DNA of 64,000 nucleotides from Phocaeicola intestinalis (GCF_014837065.1 NZ_JACSPP010000009.1:27769-91768); one strand, 5' to 3'. Counted from the first letter of the stretch, positions 49,651-60,145 are shown. Numbers and translations: made by a program. The notes: a model not told the origin generated them from the letters alone.

Positions 49651-51156
49651 ATGGTTTCAACAAAGTTAATCGAAAAGTTGTTTGTTTCCCGCCAAAAGGA
49701 AATAGATTGCTATAACACACAAGCCGAAGCCATTCAAGACAGAGTTTTCCACAAGCTGGTCGAGAATGCTTCTGATACGGAATGGGGGAAAAAATACGAT
49801 TATGCCCATATCCGGACATACGCTGATTTCCAGCGGGTACCGGTCCAGACCTACGAAGACGTGAAAGGCTATGTAGACCGTATGCGCCATGGCGAAAAAA
49901 ACGTGCTGTGGCCCGGACGTGTCATCTGGTATGCCAAATCATCGGGCACTACCAACGATAAGAGCAAGTTCATCCCCGTAAGCAAAGACGGATTACGGCA
50001 CGTCCATTATCAAGGCGGAACCGATGCCGTAGCTCTCTACCTGCGCTCGAATCCGGAAAGCAAGTTCTTTTCGGGCAAAGGACTGATACTGGGAGGAAGC
50101 CACAGCCCGAATTACAATGTAAAGGACAGCCTGGTAGGCGACCTTTCTGCCATCCTGATACAAAACATCAACCCGCTGGTGAACCTTATCCGCGTGCCCA
50201 GCAAGGAAATTGCCCTGCTAAGCGAATTTGAAGAAAAAGTGGAACGCATTGCCGAAACTACCATCCATGAAAACGTGACGAACCTTTCGGGAGTACCCTC
50301 GTGGATGCTTGCCGTCATCAAGCGCATTCTGGAGAAAACCGGTGCCAAACATCTCAACGAAGTCTGGCCCAACCTGGAAGTATTCTTCCACGGAGGAGTA
50401 TGCTTCACACCTTACCGTGAACAATATAAACAGCTCATCCCGTCCGACAAGATGCACTACATGGAGACCTACAACGCCAGCGAAGGTTTCTTTGGCTTGC
50501 AAAACGACCTGTCCGACCCTGCAATGCTTCTGATGATAGACTACGATGTATTCTATGAATTCATCCCACTGGAAGAAATAGACAATCCGCATCCCACCAT
50601 CGTACCCTTGACTGGCATAGAAACGGGACGTAACTATGCCATCGTCATCAGTACTTCGTGCGGCTTATGGCGGTATATCTTGGGTGACACGGTAAAGTTT
50701 ACCCAAAAAGACCCGTATAAATTCATCATTTCCGGACGTACCAAGCATTTCATCAATGCTTTCGGCGAGGAACTGATGGTGGACAATGCCGAAAAAGGAC
50801 TCGCCAAGGCATGTGACGCTACAGGTGCACAAGTCCTGGAGTACTCGGCGGCTCCGGTCTTTATGGACGCCAATGCCAAATGCCGCCACCAATGGCTGAT
50901 TGAGTTCAGCGTGATGCCCGACTCGCTGGATAAGTTCCGTCACGTGCTCGACCGCTCTTTGCAGGAAATCAATTCCGACTATGAAGCCAAACGGCATAAA
51001 GACATCACTTTACAGGAACTGGAAATCATCGTGGCACGCCCCAACTTGTTCCACGACTGGTTAAAGCAAAAAGGAAAGCTGGGAGGACAACACAAGGTGC
51101 CCCGCCTGAGCAACAACCGCGACTATATAGAAGAAATGTTGAAACTTAATTCGTAA
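49651..51156 (+). CDS. GH3 auxin-responsive-promoter family, acyl-adenylate-forming enzyme
   Basis: A 501-residue cytoplasmic protein of the plant GH3 superfamily, adenylate-forming enzymes that join carboxylic acids to amino acids or other acceptors. The ATP-binding signature SSGTTNDKSKFIPVS lies near residue 96, ETYNASEGFFG (core adenylate motif) near residue 278, and the hinge into the C-terminal cap near FIISGRTKHFINAFGEEL. The name is unrelated to glycoside hydrolase family 3. Bacteroidota commonly have one copy; its substrate is unknown to me. Upstream codons from 49627 are excluded. The next gene starts 9 bases after the stop, so a three-gene operon with two envelope proteins is likely. 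Confidence 0.92.
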   Translation: MVSTKLIEKLFVSRQKEIDCYNTQAEAIQDRVFHKLVENASDTEWGKKYDYAHIRTYADFQRVPVQTYEDVKGYVDRMRHGEKNVLWPGRVIWYAKSSGTTNDKSKFIPVSKDGLRHVHYQGGTDAVALYLRSNPESKFFSGKGLILGGSHSPNYNVKDSLVGDLSAILIQNINPLVNLIRVPSKEIALLSEFEEKVERIAETTIHENVTNLSGVPSWMLAVIKRILEKTGAKHLNEVWPNLEVFFHGGVCFTPYREQYKQLIPSDKMHYMETYNASEGFFGLQNDLSDPAMLLMIDYDVFYEFIPLEEIDNPHPTIVPLTGIETGRNYAIVISTSCGLWRYILGDTVKFTQKDPYKFIISGRTKHFINAFGEELMVDNAEKGLAKACDATGAQVLEYSAAPVFMDANAKCRHQWLIEFSVMPDSLDKFRHVLDRSLQEINSDYEAKRHKDITLQELEIIVARPNLFHDWLKQKGKLGGQHKVPRLSNNRDYIEEMLKLNS

Positions 51157-51165
51157 ACTTATTGC

Positions 51166-53088
51166 ATGAAGCCCATACCCAAATACCTTGCCCTGTTACT
51201 GATTATCATCGGATTTTACGCCTGTGCCAGCACGGGGTCGCCCGATGGAGGTCCTTACGATGAAGAGCCTCCCAAGTTTGTACGTGCCACACCGGCTCCG
51301 AATGCCATCAATAACACCCGTAAGAATGTATCCATCGAATTCGATGAATTCATCAATTTGGAAAATGCTTCGGAAAAAGTCATCATCTCTCCCCCACAGC
51401 GCGAACAACCCGAAGTAAAAACCAGCGGGAAACGGGTCGTGGTGAAGTTTATCGACTCACTGGTGGCAAATACTACGTATACCATCGACTTCGGAGATGC
51501 CATTGTAGACAATAATGAAGGCAATCCGTTGGGACTATTCTCGTATGCCTTTTCTACCGGTCCCGAAATAGATACCATGGCGGTATCGGGCACCGTGCTC
51601 AATGCCGAAAACCTGGAACCTATAAAAGGTATACAGGTTGGATTACATAAGAATTTGAACGACACCGCTTTCACCAAGCTCCCGTTCGACCGCATATCAC
51701 GCACCGACAGCCGCGGACAATTCACCATCCGGGGAATCGCACCGGGCAAATACCGCATTTATGCCTTGCAGGACGGAAACCAGAACTATATGTACGACTC
51801 AAAGACCGAAACCGTGGCATGGTCCGACTCACTCATTATCCCAAGTATGGCACCTGCTTTACGTCACGACACAGTATGGAACGAAATCGATACTACACAC
51901 ATCGATACCATATACGAAGTACATTATACCCGCTTTATGCCCGATGACATCATGATGCGTGCCTTTAAGCAGGAAAGTTCATTACAATACCTTGCCAAGA
52001 GCGAACGTCCAGACACCAAGAAATTCGCTCTTTATTTCAGTGCGAAAGCCGACACCCTGCCCACATTGAGAGGACTGGACTTCGACGAGAAACAGCTCAT
52101 CGTGGAAGCAAACCAACGGAACGACAGCATCACCTATTGGGTGAAAGACACTACGTTATGCGAGCGCGACACCCTGACCATCGAACTGAAGTATCTGGAA
52201 ACTGATACATTAGGAAAACTGGTACCCACTACCGACACCCTGCGTATGATAAATAAGATTCCGCGTGAACGCCGTCTGGCAATGAAAAAAGAAGCTGACG
52301 AAAAAGCAGAAAAAGAACGCAAGAAGAAAGAAAAGAAAGGTGATACCATCGTAGTGGAAACTCCATTCCTCACCATGAACGTAGACGCGCCTTCAGAACT
52401 GGATATCAACCGTAACATCGTCTTGAGTTTTGAAGAGCCGGTGGAAAACATCGACACAGCAGCCATCCACATGCAGACGATGGTAGACTCGGTATGGCAA
52501 GACACACCTTTCATTTTTATGGCCGACACCATCGCTCCGAGGCGTTATGAAATACTTGCCAATTGGCAACCCGGACAAGAATACCAGCTTACCATAGATT
52601 CACTCGGCTTCAAAGGTATCTACGGACTTTATACCAACAAAGTGGAAAATAAGCTGAAAGTAAAGACCACTGATGCATACGGCACGCTCTACCTCAATAT
52701 TGTGGGAGCCGGACCGCATGCCATCGTACAACTATTAAACAACAGCGATGCAGTAATACGCCAGCAACCTGTTTCCGAAAAAAACACGTGCGACTTTTAC
52801 TTCCTGCAACCCGGAACGAAATATTACATCCGCTTGTTTAATGATACAAACAACAATGGCAAATGGGATACAGGAAACTACGACGAGAAACTGCAACCTG
52901 AAGAGGTATTCTATTTCCCGAAAACCTGGGAAATGAAAGCAAATTTCGAGTTTGAAGAAACCTGGAACATTCACGCTATTCCGCTTGACAAACAAAAACC
53001 AAACGAAATAAAGAAGCAAAAACCCGACGAAGCAAAAAAAATTAAAGACCGAAACAAAGAAAGAGCCAAAAACCTAGGACGAACATGA
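51166..53088 (+). CDS. Lipoprotein with N-terminal SbsA Ig-like (Big_5) domain
   Basis: A 640-residue lipoprotein (FYAC, Cys 20). The mature N-terminus PDGGPYDEEPPKFVRATP followed by VSIEFDEFINLENASEKVIISP is a Big_5 Ig-like domain. Further beta domains follow (a carboxypeptidase-regulatory-like stretch at about 140-200, GQFTIRGIAPGKYRIYALQD), and a Lys-rich tail of about 40 residues ends the protein. It is conserved in Bacteroidota without an assigned role. It overlaps the next gene by ATGA and follows the GH3-like gene by 9 bases. Envelope location is firm, function unknown. Confidence 0.87.
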   Translation: MKPIPKYLALLLIIIGFYACASTGSPDGGPYDEEPPKFVRATPAPNAINNTRKNVSIEFDEFINLENASEKVIISPPQREQPEVKTSGKRVVVKFIDSLVANTTYTIDFGDAIVDNNEGNPLGLFSYAFSTGPEIDTMAVSGTVLNAENLEPIKGIQVGLHKNLNDTAFTKLPFDRISRTDSRGQFTIRGIAPGKYRIYALQDGNQNYMYDSKTETVAWSDSLIIPSMAPALRHDTVWNEIDTTHIDTIYEVHYTRFMPDDIMMRAFKQESSLQYLAKSERPDTKKFALYFSAKADTLPTLRGLDFDEKQLIVEANQRNDSITYWVKDTTLCERDTLTIELKYLETDTLGKLVPTTDTLRMINKIPRERRLAMKKEADEKAEKERKKKEKKGDTIVVETPFLTMNVDAPSELDINRNIVLSFEEPVENIDTAAIHMQTMVDSVWQDTPFIFMADTIAPRRYEILANWQPGQEYQLTIDSLGFKGIYGLYTNKVENKLKVKTTDAYGTLYLNIVGAGPHAIVQLLNNSDAVIRQQPVSEKNTCDFYFLQPGTKYYIRLFNDTNNNGKWDTGNYDEKLQPEEVFYFPKTWEMKANFEFEETWNIHAIPLDKQKPNEIKKQKPDEAKKIKDRNKERAKNLGRT

Positions 53089-53891
53089 TAAAGAAAATCT
53101 TACTCTGCCTGTGCTTGCTGACAGGAAGCCTGGCGATAAAAGCCCAATGCGGTGCCGTAAACAATGCCATCCAGCCGGGTGAAACATTGCATTATGAACT
53201 GAAGTTCAACTGGAAATTCATCTGGTTCAACGTGGGCTGGGCAAAAATGAGCGTCAACGAAGCCACCTACAACGGACGATCCTGCTTGCGTACCGACTTA
53301 AACTCTTATACGAATAAAAGATTCGACCGGTGGTTCAAGATGCGTGATACGCTGACCTGTATCACCAGCCAACAGTTGGAACCGCTCTATTTCCGTAAAG
53401 GAGCCGAAGAAGGAAAGCGATACACCGTAGACGAAGTGAAATTCAGTTATAAGAATGGAAAGTGCATCGTTGACCAACAACGCACCCTACGAGGCGTCAC
53501 TACCCCCAAGCACGATGAAATGGATGTCTGTGTCTACGACATGTTGAGCATCCTGCTACAGGCACGCTCGTACGACCCTACCGACTACAAAGTAGGCATG
53601 AAAATCCTCTTTTCAATGGCTACCGGAAAAGCAGTGGAAAAACAGACCCTTATTTACCGGGGCAAGGAAAACTTCACATCAGAAAACGGCACGACTTACC
53701 GTTGCCTGGTATTCTCATTGGTAGAATATGTCGACAATAAGGAAAAAGAAGTCATTACTTTCTTCGTCACCGATGACCTGAATCACCTGCCCGTACGGCT
53801 CGACATGTATCTTAATTTCGGTTCGGCAAAAGCCTTCCTGACCGAAATAAAAGGAAACCGTCATCCGTTGACATCCATTGTAAAAAAATAA
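53085..53891 (+). CDS. DUF3108 periplasmic protein
   Basis: A 268-residue exported protein with signal peptide (MIKKILLCLCLLTGSLAIKA). The body matches the DUF3108 pattern: GETLHYELKFNWKFIWFNVGWAKM at the N-terminus, RWFKMRDTLTCITS, and VDNKEKEVITFFVTDDLNHLPVRLD near the C-terminus. Members are probable beta-barrel-like or lipid-binding envelope proteins; no activity is established. Start codon overlaps the preceding stop (ATGA), indicating coupling. The following 460 bases hold no gene; only a promoter near the far end is seen. Confidence 0.88.
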   Translation: MIKKILLCLCLLTGSLAIKAQCGAVNNAIQPGETLHYELKFNWKFIWFNVGWAKMSVNEATYNGRSCLRTDLNSYTNKRFDRWFKMRDTLTCITSQQLEPLYFRKGAEEGKRYTVDEVKFSYKNGKCIVDQQRTLRGVTTPKHDEMDVCVYDMLSILLQARSYDPTDYKVGMKILFSMATGKAVEKQTLIYRGKENFTSENGTTYRCLVFSLVEYVDNKEKEVITFFVTDDLNHLPVRLDMYLNFGSAKAFLTEIKGNRHPLTSIVKK

Positions 53892-54315
53892 AATATGAAT
53901 ACGAATATCCACAATTAGCCAATACCCTGAAAACGAAGATATACTGCATAAGCCATTCCAGTTAACTGCTATAGCCTACGAAGATAACTGAAACGGCAAA
54001 GTAAGTATATATTCATTTTGCACACCATTATTCTGGCTAATTGCGGACATTCACATGTCTATTAGGACATAAAGCGGTAGAGACATAGCAGACGCAACAT
54101 TTTCTCCTTATTCTTAAACATTGATTTGCTACAATTCTACACCGATTTCCCATCAAATCACATACTTCCAACCTACTTTAAAAGCAAAATTGTTCTATCA
54201 AAAAATCATCTACACTCTCAAAATATCCCAATTTTGCTTTAAATCCCTAAGAATAAACAGGTTATCAAACTATTCTTTTTTTTCTAAAATGTGTTCGTTT
54301 ACACAACTTTTTCGG

Positions 54316-54323
54316 TAATTTTG
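54316..54323 (+). promoter_or_regulatory. Promoter -7 box of the envelope pair
   Basis: TAATTTTG fits TAnnTTTG, 28 bases before the start. The 460-base upstream gap is AT-rich (T- and A-runs) with no clear gene or RNA structure. Confidence 0.6.
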
Positions 54324-54351
54324 CACCGAATTAATTTATACAATCAGAAAT

Positions 54352-56097
54352 ATGACAAACAGAGGTTTAAAAATTAACACACTTCGAGGACTATTCGCAT
54401 TGTCCCTGTTAGGCATTACCGCATGTGTCGACAATGCTTACGACTTGAGCAAAGACGTAGACATGACCATTACGGTAGGTGGAGAAAACTTAAGCATTCC
54501 GGGCAGCAATACGGATTCTATCACATTAGAAAAAATTTTCGATCTTGACCCGGAAAGTGATGTACAGGCTGATGCTGACGGCAATTACGCATTAACCATG
54601 AATGGAGAAGGCTCTGAATCAACAGTAAATGTAGAAAATGTAACCATTGAGGGAGACCAGATTACCACAGAAGCTTCTACTACGACCTTGGATTTCGAGT
54701 ATGTACCCAGCCAAAATGCAGAAGCTGATGTAAACGACCAGACTTCTTTCCGCGTGGATAAAACAGATGTTACGACAGATGTTACTGCACTCTATTATTC
54801 AGATGTTACATCTACTTCTTCCTTGAACATAAAGTTCAGTGGAAATGCCCGTCAGATGCACCTTGCAGAAGGATTTAAAATTACTTTCCCTTCTTACCTG
54901 ACTATCAGCAGTGATGGAGACTCACGTTTTCTGATAGAAGGCAATACACTGACTTTTACCGAAGATGTACCTGTCAGAAGCGGTGAAACATTATCAGTCC
55001 CGGTATCAGTTACCGCTATCAATTTCGAAAGCATGGGTGATAACGAAGGTTTGATAGCACCGGGCCATCTGGTTATTAATGGAGATATACCGGTAGAAGG
55101 ACATGCTTACCTGAGAGCGGAAGATTTCCTTACCCAACAAAATGTACAGCTGGAGCTGAACACAGAACTGAATATCGGCAATATTGAACTGACAGAAGTT
55201 ACAGCAATGGTAGACCCACAGGTAGACATTACCATTGACCCGGTAACCGTCAACGACCTGCCCGAATTCCTGCAAGACAATGAAGTAAGAATCGACATGA
55301 CCGACCCGAAGATTTATCTCTATGTAAGTAATGAATCACCGGTTGCAGTCAACTTTACTGCCGACCTCATGCCGTACAAAGAAACACAACTTTTGCACAC
55401 CATCGCACTGGGTAACAAAGAAAACGGAACAGAAGAGATTATCATCCCTGCCAATCGTACCGATTACGTCATCTGCCTGCACCGCCTGAGTGATGACGCC
55501 GGAATTACGGCTGACGAAATCATTACCGTTTCCAATCTGAATGACCTTGTGGAAACCATTCCTGATGAAATCCGGATTGAAAACATCGAAGCCACAGCCG
55601 TACAAGAACGCATTACCATGACCCTGGGTAGAGACTACACCGTCAAGACAGACTATAATGTCGTAGCACCTTTGCAATTCAACAACGGTACAGAAATCGT
55701 TTATAACGATCAAATGGATGGCTGGAACAGTGATATGGAAGACTTGGATGTACGGCACGCCGAAATCTCATTGGATGCGACAAATACCATTCCACTAGGC
55801 ATGACCATGACAGCAAATGCCATCGACCGCGACGGCAATGTAATGGATGAAATCACTGCTACAGTAGAGGGCAATATCACTGCCGGAACTCCAGAGAATC
55901 CTTCTTCCAGCAAACTGACTATACGCCTGGAATCTCATGCTGACGGAGCATTGAAGAACATGGACGGTATCTCATACCGGGTAGTAGCCGAAGTTCCTAC
56001 CGAAGTACAAGGCCAAGTACTGAACGAAAAACAAGCGTTGGTACTCGACAATGTAATCATTACCGTCAGAGGTGGAATTACCGTAGACTTAAATTAA
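54352..56097 (+). CDS. Large beta-rich lipoprotein, unassigned
   Basis: A 581-residue lipoprotein (GITAC, Cys 25). After the lipid anchor comes CVDNAYDLSKDVDMTITVGG, then repeated beta segments with many Asp, Asn and Thr and few aromatics. A central stretch (HLAEGFKITFPSYLTISSDG) and a late one (TVKTDYNVVAPLQFNNGTE) look like tandem Ig or jelly-roll domains. No catalytic motif seen. Acidic composition suits a surface or periplasmic scaffold. It is followed after 41 bases by a DUF5723 gene, and the two are likely co-expressed. I do not recognise the family by name. Confidence 0.82.
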   Translation: MTNRGLKINTLRGLFALSLLGITACVDNAYDLSKDVDMTITVGGENLSIPGSNTDSITLEKIFDLDPESDVQADADGNYALTMNGEGSESTVNVENVTIEGDQITTEASTTTLDFEYVPSQNAEADVNDQTSFRVDKTDVTTDVTALYYSDVTSTSSLNIKFSGNARQMHLAEGFKITFPSYLTISSDGDSRFLIEGNTLTFTEDVPVRSGETLSVPVSVTAINFESMGDNEGLIAPGHLVINGDIPVEGHAYLRAEDFLTQQNVQLELNTELNIGNIELTEVTAMVDPQVDITIDPVTVNDLPEFLQDNEVRIDMTDPKIYLYVSNESPVAVNFTADLMPYKETQLLHTIALGNKENGTEEIIIPANRTDYVICLHRLSDDAGITADEIITVSNLNDLVETIPDEIRIENIEATAVQERITMTLGRDYTVKTDYNVVAPLQFNNGTEIVYNDQMDGWNSDMEDLDVRHAEISLDATNTIPLGMTMTANAIDRDGNVMDEITATVEGNITAGTPENPSSSKLTIRLESHADGALKNMDGISYRVVAEVPTEVQGQVLNEKQALVLDNVIITVRGGITVDLN

Positions 56098-56138
56098 CAC
56101 AAACAGCTATTCAATATTCGTAAGTAAGATAGACATTT

Positions 56139-57563
56139 ATGAAAAAAATACATAAACTTTTAACCGTAGCTGCCGTAGCAGGCTCATGCCTGACTGTCTC
56201 GGCACAAGCTTTGCACTCCGGATACTTCCTTGAAGGATACAGCTATCGTCACCAATTGAATCCGGCATTCGCTGGAGAACGCAACTACATCAGCATCCCT
56301 GCTTTAGGTAATATCAATATCGGGACACAGGGAAATATCGGTGTAGGCACGTTCTTATTCCCACAAAACGACCAACTGACTACGTTCATGCATTCTAGCA
56401 TCAGTGGAGAGGAATTTCTAAGTGGGCTGAAAGACAATAACCGCATCAATGCCAACATCAACCTGACACTGTTGTCGGCCGGATTCCATGCATGGGGAGG
56501 ATTCAATACGGTCGATATTAACCTGCGTTCGAATACCAGCATGAATCTTCCGTATGATTTGTTTGCCTTCATGAAAATGGGTATGACCGGAAACGAAACA
56601 CACTACCACATGGAAAATTTAGGCATTGAATCAAACAATTATGTCGAACTGGCATTTGGCCACTCCCGCAAAATTAACGATAAATTGAATGTGGGCGGTA
56701 AATTAAAATTCCTGTTAGGCGGAGCAAACCTCAGCATGAAAATGACCGAGATGGATGTCACAATGGCACAAGACAAATGGATGGTAAGAGCCAACGGTGA
56801 AATGAACGCCTCACTGAAAGGACTGATGATGCCTACCAAAGAAGAAAGCGGCAGAAAGCTAGACAATCCGAGCCAACGTGACCTGATTGACTGGGATAAC
56901 ATCGATGTGGACAGCCCGGGATTAGGTGGATTCGGTATGGCTATCGATTTAGGTGCCACTTATAAGATTATGGATGACCTGACACTTTCGGCAGCCTTGC
57001 TGGATTTCGGCTTCATTTCATGGAATAATACAATCAAAGCTGCTACAAGCAACAGTGCATGGGAATTTGACGGATTCAAAAACATTGCGGTCGATTCCGA
57101 ACTGGGAGACGATGACCCCAATTCTTTGAACAGCCAATTGGATGCCATTGGCAAAGATCTGGAAGATTATGCTAGCTTCCACCGCACAGAAAATGGCGTG
57201 AAACGTACAGCCATGCTGGGAGCTACATTAAATATTGGTGCAGAATATGCATTTCCGCTTTACAATAAGCTGCATTTCGGCTTCTTGTCTTCTACCCGTA
57301 TCAAAGGCAAATACAGTTGGTCGGAAGGCCGCATTTCTGCCAACGTTGCTCCTATCAAATGGTTTGATGCCGGTGTCAACTATGCGATTTCTTCATTCGG
57401 CTCTTCATTCGGATGGTTGCTGAACTTTCATCCACGTGGATTCAACTTCTTCATTGGTATGGACCACCTGATGGGTAAAGTCACCCCGCAGTTCATCCCT
57501 GTCAAGAGCGGAAATATGAACGTCAGCTTAGGCTTTAACGTAACTTTTGGAGATCGGAAATGA
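56139..57563 (+). CDS. DUF5723 outer-membrane-type protein
   Basis: A 474-residue exported protein with signal peptide (to about residue 22). The mature start ALHSGYFLEGYSYRHQLNPAFAG contains the LNPA element seen in PorP/SprF-like and related outer-membrane proteins of Bacteroidota. The rest alternates in the manner of a transmembrane beta-barrel and ends VSLGFNVTFGDRK, with aromatic and charged terminal strands. DUF5723 is my best family match. It follows the large lipoprotein by 41 bases, so the two may form an outer-membrane complex. A terminator follows. Confidence 0.85.
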   Translation: MKKIHKLLTVAAVAGSCLTVSAQALHSGYFLEGYSYRHQLNPAFAGERNYISIPALGNINIGTQGNIGVGTFLFPQNDQLTTFMHSSISGEEFLSGLKDNNRINANINLTLLSAGFHAWGGFNTVDINLRSNTSMNLPYDLFAFMKMGMTGNETHYHMENLGIESNNYVELAFGHSRKINDKLNVGGKLKFLLGGANLSMKMTEMDVTMAQDKWMVRANGEMNASLKGLMMPTKEESGRKLDNPSQRDLIDWDNIDVDSPGLGGFGMAIDLGATYKIMDDLTLSAALLDFGFISWNNTIKAATSNSAWEFDGFKNIAVDSELGDDDPNSLNSQLDAIGKDLEDYASFHRTENGVKRTAMLGATLNIGAEYAFPLYNKLHFGFLSSTRIKGKYSWSEGRISANVAPIKWFDAGVNYAISSFGSSFGWLLNFHPRGFNFFIGMDHLMGKVTPQFIPVKSGNMNVSLGFNVTFGDRK

Positions 57564-57619
57564 CCTGAAAGGAAATGAACAAATTCTGATTAATGAATAC
57601 CTGCAATTTACAGGAATAA

Positions 57620-57653
57620 AAAAAGAGGGGGTGCATGGACATTCCCTCTTTTT
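57620..57653 (+). terminator. Rho-independent terminator after the DUF5723 gene
   Basis: AAAAAGAGGG and CCCTCTTTTT form a 10-bp stem with a T-run on the plus strand. Confidence 0.8.
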
Positions 57654-57789
57654 CGTTATATGGTTTCTTTATTTAAACAGCATCAAAATGTGCATTTTAA
57701 TGGAACACAGAAAGACACAGACGGACACAGATTCTATTTTAATGTGCCAATGAATAATAGGGCAATGTGCTAAAATAAGTCCATCCGCT

Positions 57790-57854
57790 GTAAGATTATT
57801 AATCTTCAGACTGCAAGATTATTAATCTTACAAGCGGAAGATTAATAATCTTAC
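57790..57854. repeat. Tandem palindrome array 4 (AAGATTATTAATCTT units)
   Basis: Three units with a 23-bp period start near 57790, 57813 and 57836. Each holds a 15-bp dyad, AAGATTATTAATCTT, inverted in the third unit. The outer 17 bases of the array are perfect inverse complements, so the block is palindromic as a whole. It lies between the DUF5723 terminator and the end of cysS. Confidence 0.85.
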
Positions 57855-57910
57855 ACCAGACGAAGTTATCCGCGCTAATCTGCAAATTGCTTTAATCTGT
57901 GGTGGAAACC

Positions 57911-59389
57911 TTACTTGTTCAGCCTCCAGGTAAACCCGTCTTTTGTATCTTTTACCTCGAAACCTAATGCAGCAAGGCTATCGCGAATCTTATCACTTGT
58001 TGCCCAGTCTTTGTTGGCTTTGGCTTTCATGCGTTCTTCCAGCAACATGTCTACCACCTTGCTGAAGGCTTCCTCGCGGGCGGCATTGTTCTCACCTTCT
58101 GCCTTCAATCCCAAAATATCGAACGCGAACAGGTGGAATACGCTCTTCAGTTCCTCCAAGTCGGCGGCACTGATGGTCGCTTTCTTATCAAGTACGGTGT
58201 TAATCATGCGGATGCCGTCGAAGAGGTGCGAGATGACAATCGGTGTGTTCAGGTCATCGTTCATCGCTTCGTAGCATTTCTCACGCAAGCCGGCAGGTTC
58301 GATGCCTAAAGTAGAAGCGGACGGCGTGATGCGCTCGAGGTTCTTGATGCCTTCCAGCAGGCGTTCCAAGCCCTTCTCGGCTGCTTGCAAGGCTTCGTTG
58401 CTGAAGTCCACCGTGCTGCGGTAATGCGCTTGCAGGATGAAGAAACGGATGGTCATCGGCGAATACGCTTGGGCAAGGAGCTTGTTCGAGCCGGTAAAGA
58501 ACTCTTCGAGCGTAATGAAATTACCCAACGATTTGCCCATCTTCTGCCCGTTGATGGTAATCATGTTGTTGTGCATCCAATAGCGTACCATGGGATGTCC
58601 TTCGGAAGCCACGGCTTGCGCGATTTCGCATTCGTGGTGCGGGAAGATAAGGTCCATGCCTCCTCCGTGTATATCGAATGTCTCGCCCAGATACTTGCGT
58701 CCCATCGCGGTACATTCGCAGTGCCAGCCGGGGAAACCGTCGCTCCATGGCGAAGGCCAGCGCATGATGTGTTCGGGCTGGGCACATTTCCACAGGGCGA
58801 AATCGGCCGGGTTATGCTTTTCCTGCTGCCCGTCCAGTTCGCGGGTGGTATTGATGACATCATCCAGGTTGCGTCCCGAAAGCACGCCATAATGGTGGTC
58901 TTTGTTGTATTTTGCCACATCGAAGTACACCGAACCTTGGCTTTCATAGGCATATCCGTTTTTCAGGATTTCCTCTACCAGCTTGATTTGCTCAATGATG
59001 TGTCCCGAAGCGTGCGGCTCGATGCTGGGTGGAAGCACATTGAGGGCTTCCATCGCCTTGTGGTAGCGGAGCAGGTAATACTGCACCACCTCCATCGGCT
59101 CCAGCTGTTCCAGCCGTGCTTTCTTGGCAATTTTGTCTTCTCCTTCATCGGCATCGTGCTCCAGATGGCCCACATCGGTAATGTTGCGCACATAACGCAC
59201 TTTATAGCCCAGATGTTGCAGGTAACGGAACAGGATATCAAAGGTAATGGCAGGACGTGCGTGTCCCAAATGAGGGTCTCCATAAACAGTAGGACCGCAT
59301 ACATACATTCCCACATGAGGAGCGTGTAAAGGAACAAACGATTCCTTCCGGCGGTTCAACGTATTGTAAATAACCAGTTTATTTTCCAT
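57911..59389 (-). CDS. cysS: Cysteinyl-tRNA synthetase
   Basis: A 492-residue class I synthetase that charges tRNA-Cys. The HIGH motif is [16 protein letters not shown] (near residue 32) and the KMSKS loop reads [11 protein letters not shown] (near 276). The zinc-site cysteine of GMYVCGPT and the [12 protein letters not shown] segment are present. The C-terminal domain ends [13 protein letters not shown]. Length is normal. Convergent with the DUF5723 gene. Identification is secure. Confidence 0.98.
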   Translation of the reverse strand: MENKLVIYNTLNRRKESFVPLHAPHVGMYVCGPTVYGDPHLGHARPAITFDILFRYLQHLGYKVRYVRNITDVGHLEHDADEGEDKIAKKARLEQLEPMEVVQYYLLRYHKAMEALNVLPPSIEPHASGHIIEQIKLVEEILKNGYAYESQGSVYFDVAKYNKDHHYGVLSGRNLDDVINTTRELDGQQEKHNPADFALWKCAQPEHIMRWPSPWSDGFPGWHCECTAMGRKYLGETFDIHGGGMDLIFPHHECEIAQAVASEGHPMVRYWMHNNMITINGQKMGKSLGNFITLEEFFTGSNKLLAQAYSPMTIRFFILQAHYRSTVDFSNEALQAAEKGLERLLEGIKNLERITPSASTLGIEPAGLREKCYEAMNDDLNTPIVISHLFDGIRMINTVLDKKATISAADLEELKSVFHLFAFDILGLKAEGENNAAREEAFSKVVDMLLEERMKAKANKDWATSDKIRDSLAALGFEVKDTKDGFTWRLNK

Positions 59390-59474
59390 ATTTCTAGCTT
59401 TATTAAGGCCACAAAAATAACGAAAAAGAAAATAGATACCAAAGAAAAAAACAGGATTCGTTCAAAGACATTTT

Positions 59475-60044
59475 TTACACATGCTGCCGCACCAGCTTCT
59501 CAATCACCTCCGGATAATAGCGGTACTCCAACTGATGCACACGTGCAGCCAAGCGTTCGGGCGTATCATCAGGCAACACTTCGCATCGTGCCTGAAAGAT
59601 ATAATCCCCCTCGTCATAACGTTCGTTGACATATTGTATCGTTATGCCGCTTTCCTTTTCTCCTGCCGCCAACACTGCTTCATGTACATGCATGCCATAC
59701 ATGCCTTTCCCACCGAACTTAGGCAACAATGATGGATGGATGTTTACAATACGGCAGGGCCAAACCCGCAAAATATCTTCTGGAATACGCAGCAAAAAGC
59801 CGGCAAGTACAATAAAATCAACTTCATACCCGCGTAGCACTTCCAGCGCCTCTCCCGAAGCAAATCCGGCAGAAGTCACCACCCGGCACGGCACTCCCAA
59901 TCGTTCGGCACGTTTGATAACTCCAGCAGTAGTACGTGATGCAATGACAATTTCTACGCTTACTTCCTCTTTCTCTTCAAAATAACGGATGATCCGCTCG
60001 GCATTCGTTCCTTCACCCGATGCCAAAATTGCTATTTTCTTCAT
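59475..60044 (-). CDS. purN: Phosphoribosylglycinamide formyltransferase
   Basis: A 189-residue folate-dependent GART, the third step of purine synthesis, transferring formyl from 10-formyl-THF to GAR. It begins MKKIAILASGEGTNAERIIRY, and the catalytic Asn-His-Asp set lies in VNIHPSLLPKFGGKGMYG and RYDEGDYIFQ. The start at 60044 is the conserved N-terminus; the frame extends 18 codons upstream without conservation. Divergent from acpP. Confidence 0.97.
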   Translation of the reverse strand: MKKIAILASGEGTNAERIIRYFEEKEEVSVEIVIASRTTAGVIKRAERLGVPCRVVTSAGFASGEALEVLRGYEVDFIVLAGFLLRIPEDILRVWPCRIVNIHPSLLPKFGGKGMYGMHVHEAVLAAGEKESGITIQYVNERYDEGDYIFQARCEVLPDDTPERLAARVHQLEYRYYPEVIEKLVRQHV

Positions 60045-60137
60045 ATTTTTACCTGTTTTCGTGCACAGAATATATAAAAATGTGCAAAGAGAATGCATTT
60101 ATTTGCCCGAATATTTGTATAGAACGAGAAATATTTA

Positions 60138-60145
60138 TTCCTTTG
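60138..60145 (+). promoter_or_regulatory. Promoter -7 box of the acpP-fabF-rnc operon
   Basis: TTCCTTTG resembles the TAnnTTTG consensus, with TTTG about 20 bases upstream as a -33 element. Confidence 0.5.

Noticed and set aside
53892..54351. Possible small RNA or gene in the 460-base gap
   Set aside because: AT-rich with no convincing frame above 65 codons, no strong hairpin with T-run, and only a promoter near the right end.
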